Shown: one piece after another, positions 34,549 through 42,896 of the stretch
Position numbering within the stretch: the stretch's first letter is position 1
How the letters are laid out: each line of letters opens with the position of its first letter
DNA from: Halorubrum alkaliphilum
GTDB taxonomy: Archaea; Halobacteriota; Halobacteria; Halobacteriales; Haloferacaceae
Reading direction: 5' to 3'
Assembly (NCBI RefSeq): GCF_017873815.1
Contig: NZ_JAGGKQ010000025.1
Location: 1-42,896 of the forward strand
DNA: 42,896 nt
Made by a program: the position numbers and the translations under genes
The notes under the pieces: generated by a model
What the model saw: only the letters and a program-made list of their open reading frames with translations
What the model was told of the DNA's origin: nothing
The model's database searches: none

Positions 34549-36312
34549 TTACACCGCCTCCGGTCCGGTCGTGCCGGTGCGGACCTGTAGCGCGTCCTCG
34601 ACCGGCATGATGAACACCTTACCGTCTCCGGGTTCGCCGGTCTTCGCGGCACCGGCGATGGCCTCCGCGACCTCATCGGCCGGGATGTCGGCAACGACGA
34701 CTTCGACTTTCACCTTCTGGTGGAGGTCGACGGTGAACTCCTCGCCGCGCCACTGGCCCTTCTTTGCCGGCTGGCTGCCGCGGCCGGAGACGTTCGTCAC
34801 GGTGAGCGAGGGCGCTTTGATCTCCGCGAGCGCCTGTTTGATGTCGCCCAGTTTGTCGGGGCGGACGACCGCAGTAACCATCTTGATCTCCGAGCCCGAT
34901 TCCTCGCCGCCGTCGGCACGCGGGGAAACGTCGTCAGTCTCGGTCGTATCGACGACCGCGGAGCCGCCGTCGGTCGCGACGCCGGGTTTGCCGAACTCGG
35001 GGTAGGTGTCGACGCCGTGTTCGGCGGAGTCGAGGCCGTCGCGCTCGTGTTCGGGCGTGACACGGGCCTGACCGATAGCCTTGAGACCGCCCCACACGGC
35101 GGCGGTCGCGAGCACCGTCCAGATCGTGATGACCGCGACGCCGACGATCTGCGGGACGAACGCGGACGCCTCGATCGAGAGGAAGCCACCGCCGATGACG
35201 CCGCCGCCGATCGCGGTCCCGTTGACCGACCACAGCGGGTAGAGGATCAAGCCGAGCATCCCTGCGCTCCCGTGAACCGGGAAGACGGCACACACGTCGT
35301 CGATCTTCAGCGTCTTCTCGACGAACCGGAAGACGAGCGGGAGCTGCGCACCCGCGAGGAACCCGATCGCGATCGCACCCATCGGCGTGATCAGGTCGGT
35401 CGGACCCGTGACACCGACGAGGCCGGCGAGCATCCCGTTCGCGACGTACAGCGTGTCGACTTTGCCGTTGAGGTACAGCGAGACGGCAGCCGCGCCGATC
35501 GCGCCGAGCCCCATTCCGAGGGCGGTGACCATCGCCACGCTGCCGACGTACGCGAAGTCGGCGAGCGCGATCGAGGTGCCGTCCGCGGCGAGCGGGTTGG
35601 CGGCGGTTCCGACGTTGAAGCCGAACCAGCCGAAACAGAGTACGAGAGTCCCGAGCACGGCGAACGTCATCGAGTGACCGGGAATGACGTTGACGGAGCC
35701 GTCGTCGCCGTACTTGTCCATCCGCGATCCCAGCACCCACGCGGCGGTCAGGCCGGCGACGCCACCGACGCCGTGGACGACCATGCCGCCCGCGAAGTCG
35801 GCGAAGCCGAGACTTGCGAGGATCGGTGCGTCGGCTCCCGGCGCGTACCATACCATACCGGCGACGACCGGGTAGATGACCGCAGCCAGCAGGAAGGTGT
35901 ACGTGACGTACGCGCGAAGCTTCGCGCGACCGGCGACCGCACCGGAGACGATCGTTGCGGCCGTCATCGCGAATACCGCGCTGAACAGCCAGAGCGTCCA
36001 GCCGGTGTCGGCGGACTCGCCGAACATCGTCAGCGGCGACGACGCGGTGCCACCGCCGAGCAGCGAGCCGACGTTGTTCGAGATTCCCATACCGATCACG
36101 AAGAAGACGCCGATGCCGACCGCCCACGTGAGCATGTTCTTCGTGAGCTGGTTCGCGACGTTCTTCGAGCGTACCTGCCCCGCCTCCAGCATCGCGAAGC
36201 CGGCGTGCATGAAGAAGATCAGGAACGTGACCGTCAGCCACCACGTCATGTTGACGCCGGTGACGAGCGCCTCGATGTCACCCTCCGCAAGCAGGAGCGT
36301 CCCGTCGATCAT
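34549..36312 (-). CDS. amt: Ammonium transporter with fused C-terminal P-II (GlnK) domain
   Basis: A 587-residue fusion. Residues about 15-410 form the eleven-helix Amt channel: the N-terminal [25 protein letters not shown] and later [14 protein letters not shown] and [10 protein letters not shown] regions hold the conserved pore His and substrate-binding residues. An acidic linker follows. From residue 477 a P-II domain begins ([19 protein letters not shown]) and ends with the typical [15 protein letters not shown]. The T-loop keeps GRG and RGEEF, but Trp521 stands at the Tyr51 position of GlnB. Normally GlnK is a separate protein that plugs Amt when nitrogen is plentiful. Here it is tethered. 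Confidence 0.95.
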   Translation of the reverse strand: MIDGTLLLAEGDIEALVTGVNMTWWLTVTFLIFFMHAGFAMLEAGQVRSKNVANQLTKNMLTWAVGIGVFFVIGMGISNNVGSLLGGGTASSPLTMFGESADTGWTLWLFSAVFAMTAATIVSGAVAGRAKLRAYVTYTFLLAAVIYPVVAGMVWYAPGADAPILASLGFADFAGGMVVHGVGGVAGLTAAWVLGSRMDKYGDDGSVNVIPGHSMTFAVLGTLVLCFGWFGFNVGTAANPLAADGTSIALADFAYVGSVAMVTALGMGLGAIGAAAVSLYLNGKVDTLYVANGMLAGLVGVTGPTDLITPMGAIAIGFLAGAQLPLVFRFVEKTLKIDDVCAVFPVHGSAGMLGLILYPLWSVNGTAIGGGVIGGGFLSIEASAFVPQIVGVAVITIWTVLATAAVWGGLKAIGQARVTPEHERDGLDSAEHGVDTYPEFGKPGVATDGGSAVVDTTETDDVSPRADGGEESGSEIKMVTAVVRPDKLGDIKQALAEIKAPSLTVTNVSGRGSQPAKKGQWRGEEFTVDLHQKVKVEVVVADIPADEVAEAIAGAAKTGEPGDGKVFIMPVEDALQVRTGTTGPEAV

Positions 36313-36764
36313 ACGTCTCCCCCCGAGCTACCGCAGTTGTCTATCCGATCGTACACGGAAATCGCGTCTTCGTGACCGTTCATCGCTTGAATCACGTCTC
36401 AGGGTCGAGCAATAGTAGTATATAAACGTTCGAGTTGGGTTTCAAAAGAAAGAGACAACATAATACTTCGCGCATCCAATATAAGGATGAGTACAGGGTA
36501 TATAAGGACGTATTCTCGCCGAGCATTCGGTAACAATTGCCGAGAAACCTAACGTCCGTATTGTCCGATAAGTTACAACACGGCCGATCCGATGCCTCAT
36601 CAGGCCGTTTGAACGCGGGCGCGGGGTCGGTGAGCGAATATTGCCACCGCCGAACGAGGGATCGCGGGACACGATCGCCTGAGACGGCCGTAGACACCGA
36701 TTTCAGCCCGTAAAAACGAAAACGAACGTTCTTCAACCCGTTCGACGACGGGCGTGCGTGCCCG
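36313..36764. other. Long non-coding leader region of amt
   Basis: About 450 nt between radA and amt have no convincing gene. It is more AT-rich than the flanks. It contains TATA-like boxes at about 36417-36427 (TATATAAACG), around 36475 (AATATAAGG) and at 36498-36507 (GGTATATAAGG). One nested hairpin is described separately. The first box read on the minus strand could serve amt with a leader of about 80 nt. Nitrogen-dependent control here is plausible, but the sequence does not prove it. Confidence 0.55.
36506..36557. repeat. Nested inverted repeats upstream of amt
   Basis: Outer arms GGACGT (36506-36511) and ACGTCC (36552-36557) enclose TTCTCG (36513-36518) and CGAGAA (36541-36546). Inside lies a small CCGA/TCGG hairpin (36519-36522/36527-36530). 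A TATATAAGG box overlaps the left arm. This could be the start of a small RNA or a regulator site 200 nt upstream of amt. Confidence 0.5.
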
Positions 36765-37802
36765 TTATTCGGGCTTCAGTCCCGCGCCCTGGACGCGCAT
36801 CACCGCCTCGCCGTCAGCGAGGTTCGGCGCGTCGACGAGTCGGACGATCCGCTTGTCGTTTTTCGACTTTCGGAGGTACATCCGGAATGTCGAGGCGTGT
36901 CCGAGGATGTTCCCCCCGATCGCCTGTGTCGGGTCGCCGAAGTACGAATCGGGGTTCGAGGCCACCTGATTGGTGACGAGGATGGCGGTGTTGAACAGGT
37001 CGCCGAGCCGCATCAGGTCGTGGAGGTGTTTGTTGAGCTTCTGCTGTCGGTCGGCGAGCTCTCCGCGGCCGACGTACTCCGCGCGGAAATGCGCAGTGAG
37101 GGAGTCGACGCAGACGATCCGGATGGGCCAGTCGGTCTCCTCGTGCTCGCCGGCGAGCTCCTTGGCCTTCTCCGCCAGCAGAATCTGGTGGTTAGAGTTG
37201 AACGCCTTCGCGACGTGGATCTGGTCCAGGAAGGCCGCGACGAGCTCCTCCATCGCCTCCTCGTCGCTCGGAGTTCCCTCGATTTCGCGTTTCTCCATCT
37301 CGTCGGCGAGGATCTCGTCGTCGAGACCACGGACCATGTCGTCGATCCGCTCGGGACGGAACGTATCCTCGGAGTCGACGAAGATACAGCCGCCCTCAAG
37401 GCCGCCGTTCTCCTTCGAGAGCTGGACGTTGACAGCCATCTGGTGGGTCACCTGTGACTTCCCGGACCCGAACTCGCCGTACACCTCGGTGATCGACTGC
37501 GTCTCGATACCGCCGCCGAGCAGGTCGTCGACCTCGTCGATCTGCCAGGAGAGCTTGCCGATCTCCTGACGGCGTTCGAGCACGGTGGCACCCGTCTCGA
37601 AGCCGCCGACGTCGGCGGCGTCACGGGCGGCGTTGATGATGTCGCTCGCGGAGGACTCGCCGATGTCGGCGGTGTTCGACATCTCGCCGGGGCTGGCGAC
37701 GGCGATCGATTGGTAGCTCTCGAACCCGTTCTCGACGAGCTTGTCTGCGGTGGCGGGGCCGACTCCGGGGAGGTCTTCGAGTTCGTCTTCAGGCATGTAC
37801 AC
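36765..37802 (-). CDS. radA: DNA repair and recombination protein RadA
   Basis: Archaeal RecA/Rad51 recombinase, 345 residues, forming filaments on single-stranded DNA. An N-terminal helix-hairpin-helix ([17 protein letters not shown]) precedes the ATPase core. Walker A is [13 protein letters not shown], Walker B is [14 protein letters not shown], and the L1/L2 DNA-binding loops and the C-terminal [21 protein letters not shown] are present. No intein interrupts the coding region. A TATA-like CTTTATATCC lies about 25 nt upstream of the ATG, so the gene is probably transcribed alone. Confidence 0.98.
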   Translation of the reverse strand: MYMPEDELEDLPGVGPATADKLVENGFESYQSIAVASPGEMSNTADIGESSASDIINAARDAADVGGFETGATVLERRQEIGKLSWQIDEVDDLLGGGIETQSITEVYGEFGSGKSQVTHQMAVNVQLSKENGGLEGGCIFVDSEDTFRPERIDDMVRGLDDEILADEMEKREIEGTPSDEEAMEELVAAFLDQIHVAKAFNSNHQILLAEKAKELAGEHEETDWPIRIVCVDSLTAHFRAEYVGRGELADRQQKLNKHLHDLMRLGDLFNTAILVTNQVASNPDSYFGDPTQAIGGNILGHASTFRMYLRKSKNDKRIVRLVDAPNLADGEAVMRVQGAGLKPE

Positions 37803-37949
37803 GGAGGTTGTGCGGCTTCGGATATAAAGGCTGGTTTACACCCGAGTGAAAGTGAAAAACGGAAGATTCGACGATCCGAGATGGTTCGGCACCGTATATA
37901 ACCCTCCGCGACGATCCCGCTGGCGGAGTCGTCGCGGAACTGAACGGGG

Positions 37950-38450
37950 TCAGAAGCCGACGCGCCGGACGTACGACAGTTCGCGGATCTCGACGAGCAG
38001 TTCGCCGGGGATCTCCGCGTCGGTGATGACGTACAGCTTGGGATCGTCGGTGAACTCCGGATCCTCGCTCAGTACCTGTCGGATCGAGACGCCGTGATCC
38101 GCGAGAATCCCGGTCACCTCGGCGACGATCCCCGCCTCGCCGGCAGACGCGACCTCGATGGTGAGCACGGTCAGATCGAGAACGGGTGCCAGATCCATCA
38201 GACTCGGCACCGAGGAGATGTTCGTGAAGATGCGTTTCAGTTCGGGGTCTGCCAGAATCGCGTCCGTCGTCGAGTCGACGACGCGGCGGTCGACATCGAG
38301 TTCGCGAGCGATCCCCGTGTACGGGATCTCGATCCCGCCGGAGACGACGCGGCCGTCCTCGTTGACCGAGAACCCGCGCTCTAAGAACAGCCTGATGACG
38401 GCCTGCTGGCTCGGGGACCCCTCGAACTTCTCGAGGATCTCGTCGAACAT
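37950..38450 (-). CDS. HTH and ACT-domain regulator of amino-acid metabolism
   Basis: A 166-residue protein. The N-terminal half (about residues 1-80) looks like a winged helix (GIARELDVDRRVVDSTTDAIL). The C-terminal part (about residues 92-160) is an ACT domain (LTIEVASAGEAGIVAEVTGILADHGVSIRQVLSED), which usually binds amino acids. The order fits the archaeal family annotated as regulator of amino-acid metabolism with an ACT domain. The gene has its own TATA-like CTTAAAAAC about 29 nt upstream. A target among the arginine genes is possible but not shown. Confidence 0.88.
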   Translation of the reverse strand: MFDEILEKFEGSPSQQAVIRLFLERGFSVNEDGRVVSGGIEIPYTGIARELDVDRRVVDSTTDAILADPELKRIFTNISSVPSLMDLAPVLDLTVLTIEVASAGEAGIVAEVTGILADHGVSIRQVLSEDPEFTDDPKLYVITDAEIPGELLVEIRELSYVRRVGF

Positions 38451-38502
38451 ATGCTACGGATGCTCGTCACGAGCGCTTAAAAACCGGGGTGACGTGTTGG
38501 CG

Positions 38503-38973
38503 TCAGTTCGCAACCACGGCGTAGACGCCGCCGAGAACGACGCCGTAGGCGACGTGGCCGATAAGACTCTCGACGCCGACGTTCGGCAGCGGCGGCGCAC
38601 CGCCGAAGCCGACGGCACCCAGCCAGATCGGCATCACGATCACCGCGAGTGCGACCCACACGAGGAGGCCGTAGCCCGCACCGACACCGAGGCTCGTTCC
38701 GACTGACTCGCTCAGTTCCGGCTTCAGGCCCGCGATCGCGGCGAAGCCCAGTCCGATGATCGCGCCGTGAGACATGTGGATCGCCCAGCCGATCGCGCCG
38801 GCGGGGCCCTCGATACCGTACATCGCCGGGATCCCCATTTCGAGGACGGGGGGCGTCATCACCGACATCATCGCGCCGAAGACGAGACCGCCGACCAGCC
38901 CGCCGGCGACACCGGCCTGCCAGTCGCCAGCCTCAGTCAAAGTATTCGTCGCTGTCGCGGTTTCGGTTGCCAT
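38503..38973 (-). CDS. Conserved haloarchaeal membrane protein
   Basis: A 156-residue protein with about four membrane segments after a short polar N-terminus. GGLVGGLVFGAMMSVMTPPVLEM, IGWAIHMSHGAIIGLGFAAIAGL, GAGYGLLVWVALAVIVMPIWLGAVGF and LIGHVAYGVVLGGVYAVV mark the helices, and Gly-rich packing and a conserved-looking His in the second and fourth are noticeable. The ATG at 38973 gives a family-like N-terminus (MATETATATNTLTEAG). Upstream starts only add polar residues. Function unknown. Confidence 0.78.
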   Translation of the reverse strand: MATETATATNTLTEAGDWQAGVAGGLVGGLVFGAMMSVMTPPVLEMGIPAMYGIEGPAGAIGWAIHMSHGAIIGLGFAAIAGLKPELSESVGTSLGVGAGYGLLVWVALAVIVMPIWLGAVGFGGAPPLPNVGVESLIGHVAYGVVLGGVYAVVAN

Positions 38974-39115
38974 AGCGAACGGAACGTTGCGAGGAACAGT
39001 TGAATAGCTACTCCGGTCGTGTGCCGGTAACACAGATGTCACCAGTATTTATATACCAGTAGTTTCAGCCATCTGAAAATAAGCGTGGAAAACAACGGAC
39101 GTGCGCCGGACGCGC

Positions 39116-39691
39116 TCATCCCTCGTCCGGGACGGCCGCCTGTAGGCCGAACCAGTGTTCGACGGTTCCGTCGGCGGCAGGTACCGGAACGAGCGAGACC
39201 CGGTTGACGAACGGTGTACCGTCGGCACGATAATTGCGCAGTTCGACGGTAACTCTGCTCCAGCCGCGAATCGCTTCACGAAGGGCTCCGACCGGATCGG
39301 GATCGGTCTGCGGGCCCTGTAGTCGTCGGAGGTTCCCGCCTCGTAGCTCCGCGAGGCTGTAGCCGGTGAGTCGGCGTGTGGCACAGTTAGCGTACAGGAC
39401 CGGATTGTCCTGATACGCCGGACCGGTGAGGACGACTCCGATCGGCGCGGCCGCCAGCGTCCGGGCTCGCCACACGAGTTCCCCGGCTGGGGCAGACGCA
39501 TTGGGGAGGGTTGCCGGCGGATCGAACGTCTCCGGTGTCGCCGCGAGACGCTCCGTGTCGAATCCGTGTTCCGCCGTGAGTCGGTCGACGGTCTCGCGGA
39601 ACGACTCGATATCGGCGGTCAGTACATTTTTAAGTGCTGCCCGCAGTTCTGGCTGGGGCTGAAACGGTCCGTCCACACACTCATATAACAA
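39116..39691 (-). CDS. PAS-domain protein of LOV type lacking the photoactive Cys
   Basis: A 191-residue protein with a single PAS domain (about residues 80-185). The pattern NPVLYANCATRRLTGYSLAEL, then GGNLRRLQGPQTDP, then VELRNYRADGTPFVNRVSLVPV matches the LOV consensus closely. However, the photoactive Cys of GRNCRFLQG is replaced by Leu121 in GGNLRRLQG, so it cannot form the usual flavin adduct. It has no kinase or HTH output domain. The start is uncertain, because the best codons are TTG at 39691 or GTG at 39676. A TATA-like GGATTATG lies upstream of the latter. Confidence 0.78.
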   Translation of the reverse strand: MLYECVDGPFQPQPELRAALKNVLTADIESFRETVDRLTAEHGFDTERLAATPETFDPPATLPNASAPAGELVWRARTLAAAPIGVVLTGPAYQDNPVLYANCATRRLTGYSLAELRGGNLRRLQGPQTDPDPVGALREAIRGWSRVTVELRNYRADGTPFVNRVSLVPVPAADGTVEHWFGLQAAVPDEG

Positions 39692-39728
39692 GCCGAGGGC
39701 ATAATCCGTTCCGTCTCGTCTCGTCGAG

Positions 39729-39905
39729 TCAGTCGACGGTGTCGGGAGCGCTGTCGTCCCGTCGAGCGAGAACGATCCCGGCGACGAAGAGAGCAGCGCC
39801 GACGAGGAGTAGCCCGACCGTGAGGAGGGTGTCAGAGACTAAGACGCCAGCTCCGACCATGCCCGTCGCAGCGATGTGAAGGACAGCAGTCTGGTTCACA
39901 GCCAT
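39729..39905 (-). CDS. Small two-helix membrane protein
   Basis: A 58-residue ORF with two hydrophobic stretches (about residues 8-26 and 29-47) separated by a polar turn, and a charged C-terminus (ARRDDSAPDTVD). It has an ATG start and an AT-rich GTTTTGATA about 20-25 nt upstream, weaker than other promoters here. It ends about 40 nt before the PAS-protein gene on the same strand. No family is recognised. Confidence 0.5.
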   Translation of the reverse strand: MAVNQTAVLHIAATGMVGAGVLVSDTLLTVGLLLVGAALFVAGIVLARRDDSAPDTVD

Positions 39906-40104
39906 AGTACGTGGAGGAGTATCAAAACACTACGGTTGTTCCGAAAGTGCGGACTATCTCGGGGTTCGGGTGCCGTGAGTTCCGTGCGTTGATCGGTGGA
40001 GATCCACCCGTAGCGATTCGATCGGCGGCAGGACCGCATGTGGTTTAATTTTACCGGAGTACCCGACCCGACCCCTTTTCAGCGATGGCGACGAACTTGA
40101 ACCC

Positions 40105-42294
40105 GTGTCAGAGTCGTCGCATCTGCGGTTCTTCCCGTACGAAGAGCCGTACCCGAACCAACGCGAGGCGATGGACAGGGTCGCCAACGCGCTGGATCGG
40201 GGCCAAGACGTGCTGTTCGAGGGCGCGCCGGGGACGGGGAAAACCCTCTCTGCGCTCGTGCCCGCGCTCGAACACGCCCGCGAACACGACCGGACGGTCG
40301 TCATCACGACGAACGTCCACCAGCAGATGCGCCAGTTCGTCGAGGACGCGCGAGCGATCACCCGTACGGAGCCGATTCGGGCGGTCGTATTTAAAGGAAA
40401 GTCGTCGATGTGCCACATCGATGTCGACTACCAGGAGTGTCAGACCTTACGGGACACGACCCGCGAACTCGTCGAGACCGAGGAGGAGGTCGCCGAGCTA
40501 GAGGCCCGCCAGCGCGAACTCCTCGCGGAGAGCCGCGAGGGCGACGCGGGGGCAGCGGAGGCTCGCGAGGCGATCATGGACGAGCTCGACGACGTAGAAG
40601 CCGAGATGGAGGAGTTCGAGGCGACCAACGTCTGTGAACACTACCACAACAACCTGACACGAAACACGGACGAGTTCTTTTCGTGGCTCTTCGAGGATGT
40701 CCGCACGCCCGAGGACGTGTACGAGTACGCCGACGAGCGCGAGCTCTGCGGCTACGAGCTGCTCAAGGAGGGGATGGAGGGTGTCGACTTGGTCGTCTGT
40801 AACTACCACCACCTGCTCGACCCGAACATCCGCGAGCAGTTCTTTCGGTGGATCGACCGTGACCCGTCGGAAATAATCACCGTGTTCGACGAGGCACACA
40901 ACGTCGAGGACGCGGCCCGCAAGCACGCCTCGCGAGCGCTCACGGAGAATACGCTCGAATCCGCGCTCGAAGAGCTTTCCGAGAGCGACGACTCCCGTGC
41001 GGACGCGGCCGAGAACGTGATCGGTGCGTTCCGAGCGGCACTCATCGACACCTACGACGAGGCGCTCGGGTTCGGCGCACGCGAGGGGGTTGGAGAGAGC
41101 TGGGAGGACGTTTCGATCGCCAACGACGACCGGCGCGACGACCTCACGCTCGCGTTCCTCGATCGGTACGAGGGCCGCGGCATCGACACCGAAGCGGAGC
41201 TTGCCGTCCAACTCGGACAGGCACTCGACGAGGAGTATGAGCGACAGTACCGGGAGGGAGAGACCACGAGCCGGAAAGAGTCGGGAACGCTCCAAGCTGC
41301 CCGGTTCGTCTCGACGTGGATGGACGAGGGGGCGGCGATGGGCCAGTACCCCGTCGTCTCGGTGCGCCGCGACGGCGGCACGGACGAGGTGTACGGACGT
41401 GCGGAGCTGTACACCTGTATTCCCCGTTCGGTCACCTCGGCACTGTTCGACGAGGTGGCGGCCTCCGTACTGATGAGCGCGACGCTCCGCCCGTTCGACG
41501 TGACGGAGGACGTGCTCGGGTTGGAGGACGTCGCCACGCTCGCGTACGGGATGGCGTATCCCGAGGAGAACCGACGGACGTTCGCGGTCGACACCCCCCC
41601 GCTTTTCGCCTCTGAGCGCAACGACCCGGAGACACAGGCGGCGGTCGGGGGGCTCCTCCGCGACGCGATCCGATTCACTCCGGGCAACACGCTCGCCTTC
41701 TTCCCGTCATACAGCGAGGCCGAGCGGTACTATGAGCGACTCGGCGGGGAAACGGGAGTCGGCAGCTCCGAGCTCGGAGAGCTGTACCTCGACGGCTCCG
41801 GCGAGGACGAGGAGGAGCTTCGACGGGAGTTCACCACGAGCGAGAACGCCACGCTGTTCACCTCGCTGTGGGGAACCCTTGCCGAGGGAGTGAGCTTCGA
41901 CGGCGACGACGCGAGAACGGTCGTCGTCGTGGGCGTGCCGTACCCGCATCTCTCCGACCGAACGGAAGCGGTTCAAGAGGCGTACGACAGAGCGTTTGCC
42001 GACCGCGACCGGACGAGGGATCCCGGATGGGCGTACGCGGTCGAGATCCCGACGATCCGGAAGACGAGACAGGCGATCGGCCGGGTCGTCCGCGGGCCCG
42101 ACGAATACGGCGTCAGGATCCTCGCGGATCGCCGATACACGACGGCCGACATGGGAAAGTACTCCGTCCGGAACGCGTTCCCACCGGAGGAACGTGAGGA
42201 GCTACTCGATATCGACCCGACGAAGCTCAAGTTCGCGATGTTGAACTTCTACGCCGATCACGACGCCTACGACGGCCCGCCGCCGGAGCCGTGA
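40105..42294 (+). CDS. XPD/Rad3-like superfamily 2 helicase with four-Cys cluster
   Basis: A 729-residue ATP-dependent 5'-3' helicase of the XPD/DinG family. Walker A is GAPGTGKT (40-47), the DEAH box is 262-265 (VFDEAHNVED), and motif VI is QAIGRVVRGPDEYGVRILADRRY. Cys103, Cys112, Cys177 and Cys215 probably hold a 4Fe-4S cluster. Between the second and third Cys is a charged helical insert (about residues 115-172) rich in Glu and Arg, likely a coiled coil. It starts with GTG. CCCTTTTCAG about 28 nt upstream may be its promoter. The family works in repair and recombination. Confidence 0.92.
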   Translation: MSESSHLRFFPYEEPYPNQREAMDRVANALDRGQDVLFEGAPGTGKTLSALVPALEHAREHDRTVVITTNVHQQMRQFVEDARAITRTEPIRAVVFKGKSSMCHIDVDYQECQTLRDTTRELVETEEEVAELEARQRELLAESREGDAGAAEAREAIMDELDDVEAEMEEFEATNVCEHYHNNLTRNTDEFFSWLFEDVRTPEDVYEYADERELCGYELLKEGMEGVDLVVCNYHHLLDPNIREQFFRWIDRDPSEIITVFDEAHNVEDAARKHASRALTENTLESALEELSESDDSRADAAENVIGAFRAALIDTYDEALGFGAREGVGESWEDVSIANDDRRDDLTLAFLDRYEGRGIDTEAELAVQLGQALDEEYERQYREGETTSRKESGTLQAARFVSTWMDEGAAMGQYPVVSVRRDGGTDEVYGRAELYTCIPRSVTSALFDEVAASVLMSATLRPFDVTEDVLGLEDVATLAYGMAYPEENRRTFAVDTPPLFASERNDPETQAAVGGLLRDAIRFTPGNTLAFFPSYSEAERYYERLGGETGVGSSELGELYLDGSGEDEEELRREFTTSENATLFTSLWGTLAEGVSFDGDDARTVVVVGVPYPHLSDRTEAVQEAYDRAFADRDRTRDPGWAYAVEIPTIRKTRQAIGRVVRGPDEYGVRILADRRYTTADMGKYSVRNAFPPEEREELLDIDPTKLKFAMLNFYADHDAYDGPPPEP

Positions 42295-42318
42295 GTGGGG
42301 CGATCGTGACCGTGCCGA

Positions 42319-42690
42319 TCACGAGGGCGCGGTCGAGAGGAGGAACACCGTCCCGCCGACCACGACGCCGAGGAGAACGGTGATGACGACGTGAACGACC
42401 GTCATCGTGGCTATCGCCCGCAGTGGCTCCTCGTCGTAGCTCCAGCGGAACATGGCCGCGTCGAGCGCGAGTGCGACCGGCACCGTCAGAGCGGCGGGAA
42501 CGGAGAACGCTCCGCCGACGACGCCCACCACCGCGGGAAGCGGGCCGACGTACAGTGCGCGACGCGGGTCGACCGAACCGAGGACGTTGCGGGCGGCGAG
42601 GTGTGCGGTGACGGAGAGGAACAGCGCGAACAGGACGGTGGTCCCCAGCACCGCGGCGGGTGTCACCGTCTGTGCGGGCAGGACGAGCAT
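42319..42690 (-). CDS. Small haloarchaeal four-helix membrane protein
   Basis: A 123-residue protein with four hydrophobic segments (about residues 12-32, 45-60, 62-78 and 93-118). TAHLAARNVLGSVDPRRAL between helices 1 and 2 is the most distinctive part. The ATG at 42690 is used because a TATA-like box (42711-42720 on the minus strand, CCTTTTATTC) is centred 26 nt upstream. A longer GTG-initiated form would add only 12 residues. Function unknown. Confidence 0.75.
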   Translation of the reverse strand: MLVLPAQTVTPAAVLGTTVLFALFLSVTAHLAARNVLGSVDPRRALYVGPLPAVVGVVGGAFSVPAALTVPVALALDAAMFRWSYDEEPLRAIATMTVVHVVITVLLGVVVGGTVFLLSTAPS

Positions 42691-42811
42691 GCCCGACGCT
42701 AGGCGGCGAAGAATAAAAGGGGCCACGAGATCGCCCGGTCATGGCCGATGGACGCGACCGCCGCGATAGACGCGACCGTCGTCGACGCGATCAGCATTTT
42801 CGAGGTGGAGC

Positions 42812-42854
42812 CCCCGACCTCAAGGAGCGAACGGAGTGAGCGAGTAGGTCGGGG
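42812..42854. repeat. Hairpin at the window end, possible IS200/IS605 edge
   Basis: CCCCGACCT (42812-42820) pairs with AGGTCGGGG (42846-42854) around GAGCGAACGGAGTGAGCGAG. That loop sequence is common in haloarchaeal repeats and in the ends of IS200/IS605-type elements. A short ORF MGRHNRHTPT... begins just after it and runs off the window. The context is too short to decide. Confidence 0.35.
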
Positions 42855-42896
42855 AGGAAACCGACATGGGACGACACAACCGCCACACCCCGACCG

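Noticed and set aside
42741-42896. Short open frames at the window end
   Set aside because: They have no family resemblance, include a repeat hairpin, and are cut by the window edge.

Overview
The window is haloarchaeal chromosomal DNA. It is GC-rich, its proteins are strongly acidic, and it carries archaeal TFIIB and RadA. Many genes have a TATA-like box centred about 24-32 nt before the start codon, as expected for leaderless transcripts. The gene content looks like Haloferacales and perhaps Halorubrum, but the genus is an inference.

Layout. 1-212 is the end of a dispersed repeat element (copy A), followed by a membrane sensor kinase and a zinc-ribbon protein on the minus strand. 2906-4706 holds malate dehydrogenase and an aldo/keto reductase. 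4889-8544 is a four-gene phosphonate/phosphate-type ABC importer operon (phnD-phnC-phnE-phnE2). 8800-14297 is a run of small haloarchaeal proteins plus a creatininase-family amidohydrolase and an ABC exporter. 14437-15369 is ribonuclease Z. 15395-16870 is repeat copy B, split by a 1001-bp IS1595/ISH4-type insertion sequence. 17004-20689 holds a DoxX-like protein, a HIT protein, a degenerate ParA/MinD-like ATPase, an HTH-like protein and a TFIIB. 20812-21588 is repeat copy C.

21667-31361 holds the arginine genes. A 42-codon Arg/CGA-rich ORF comes first, then argG-argH, then lysW-argX-argC-argB-argD-argE and argF. Together they take glutamate to arginine through the LysW carrier protein: ArgX loads glutamate onto LysW, ArgB/ArgC/ArgD convert the bound substrate, ArgE releases ornithine, and ArgF/ArgG/ArgH finish arginine. 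Carbamoyl-phosphate synthase is not in the window. A CARF-HTH regulator follows at 31449, then repeat copy D (32641-33048). The remainder holds hemL, an ammonium transporter fused to a P-II domain, radA, an ACT-domain regulator, small membrane and PAS proteins and an XPD/Rad3-like helicase.

The most unusual feature is the dispersed element seen four times (A-D). It has CGGGAGT-type inverted ends. Its left block carries two AT-rich boxes exactly 32 bp apart in all four copies. Its right block carries TTATAAAC-type boxes 51 and 33-34 bp apart. Between the blocks lies a variable cassette of short perfect hairpins, and copy C has fourteen of them, the last six on a 28-nt period. No protein explains it. 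All four copies lie just 3' of a gene and in the same orientation as that gene.
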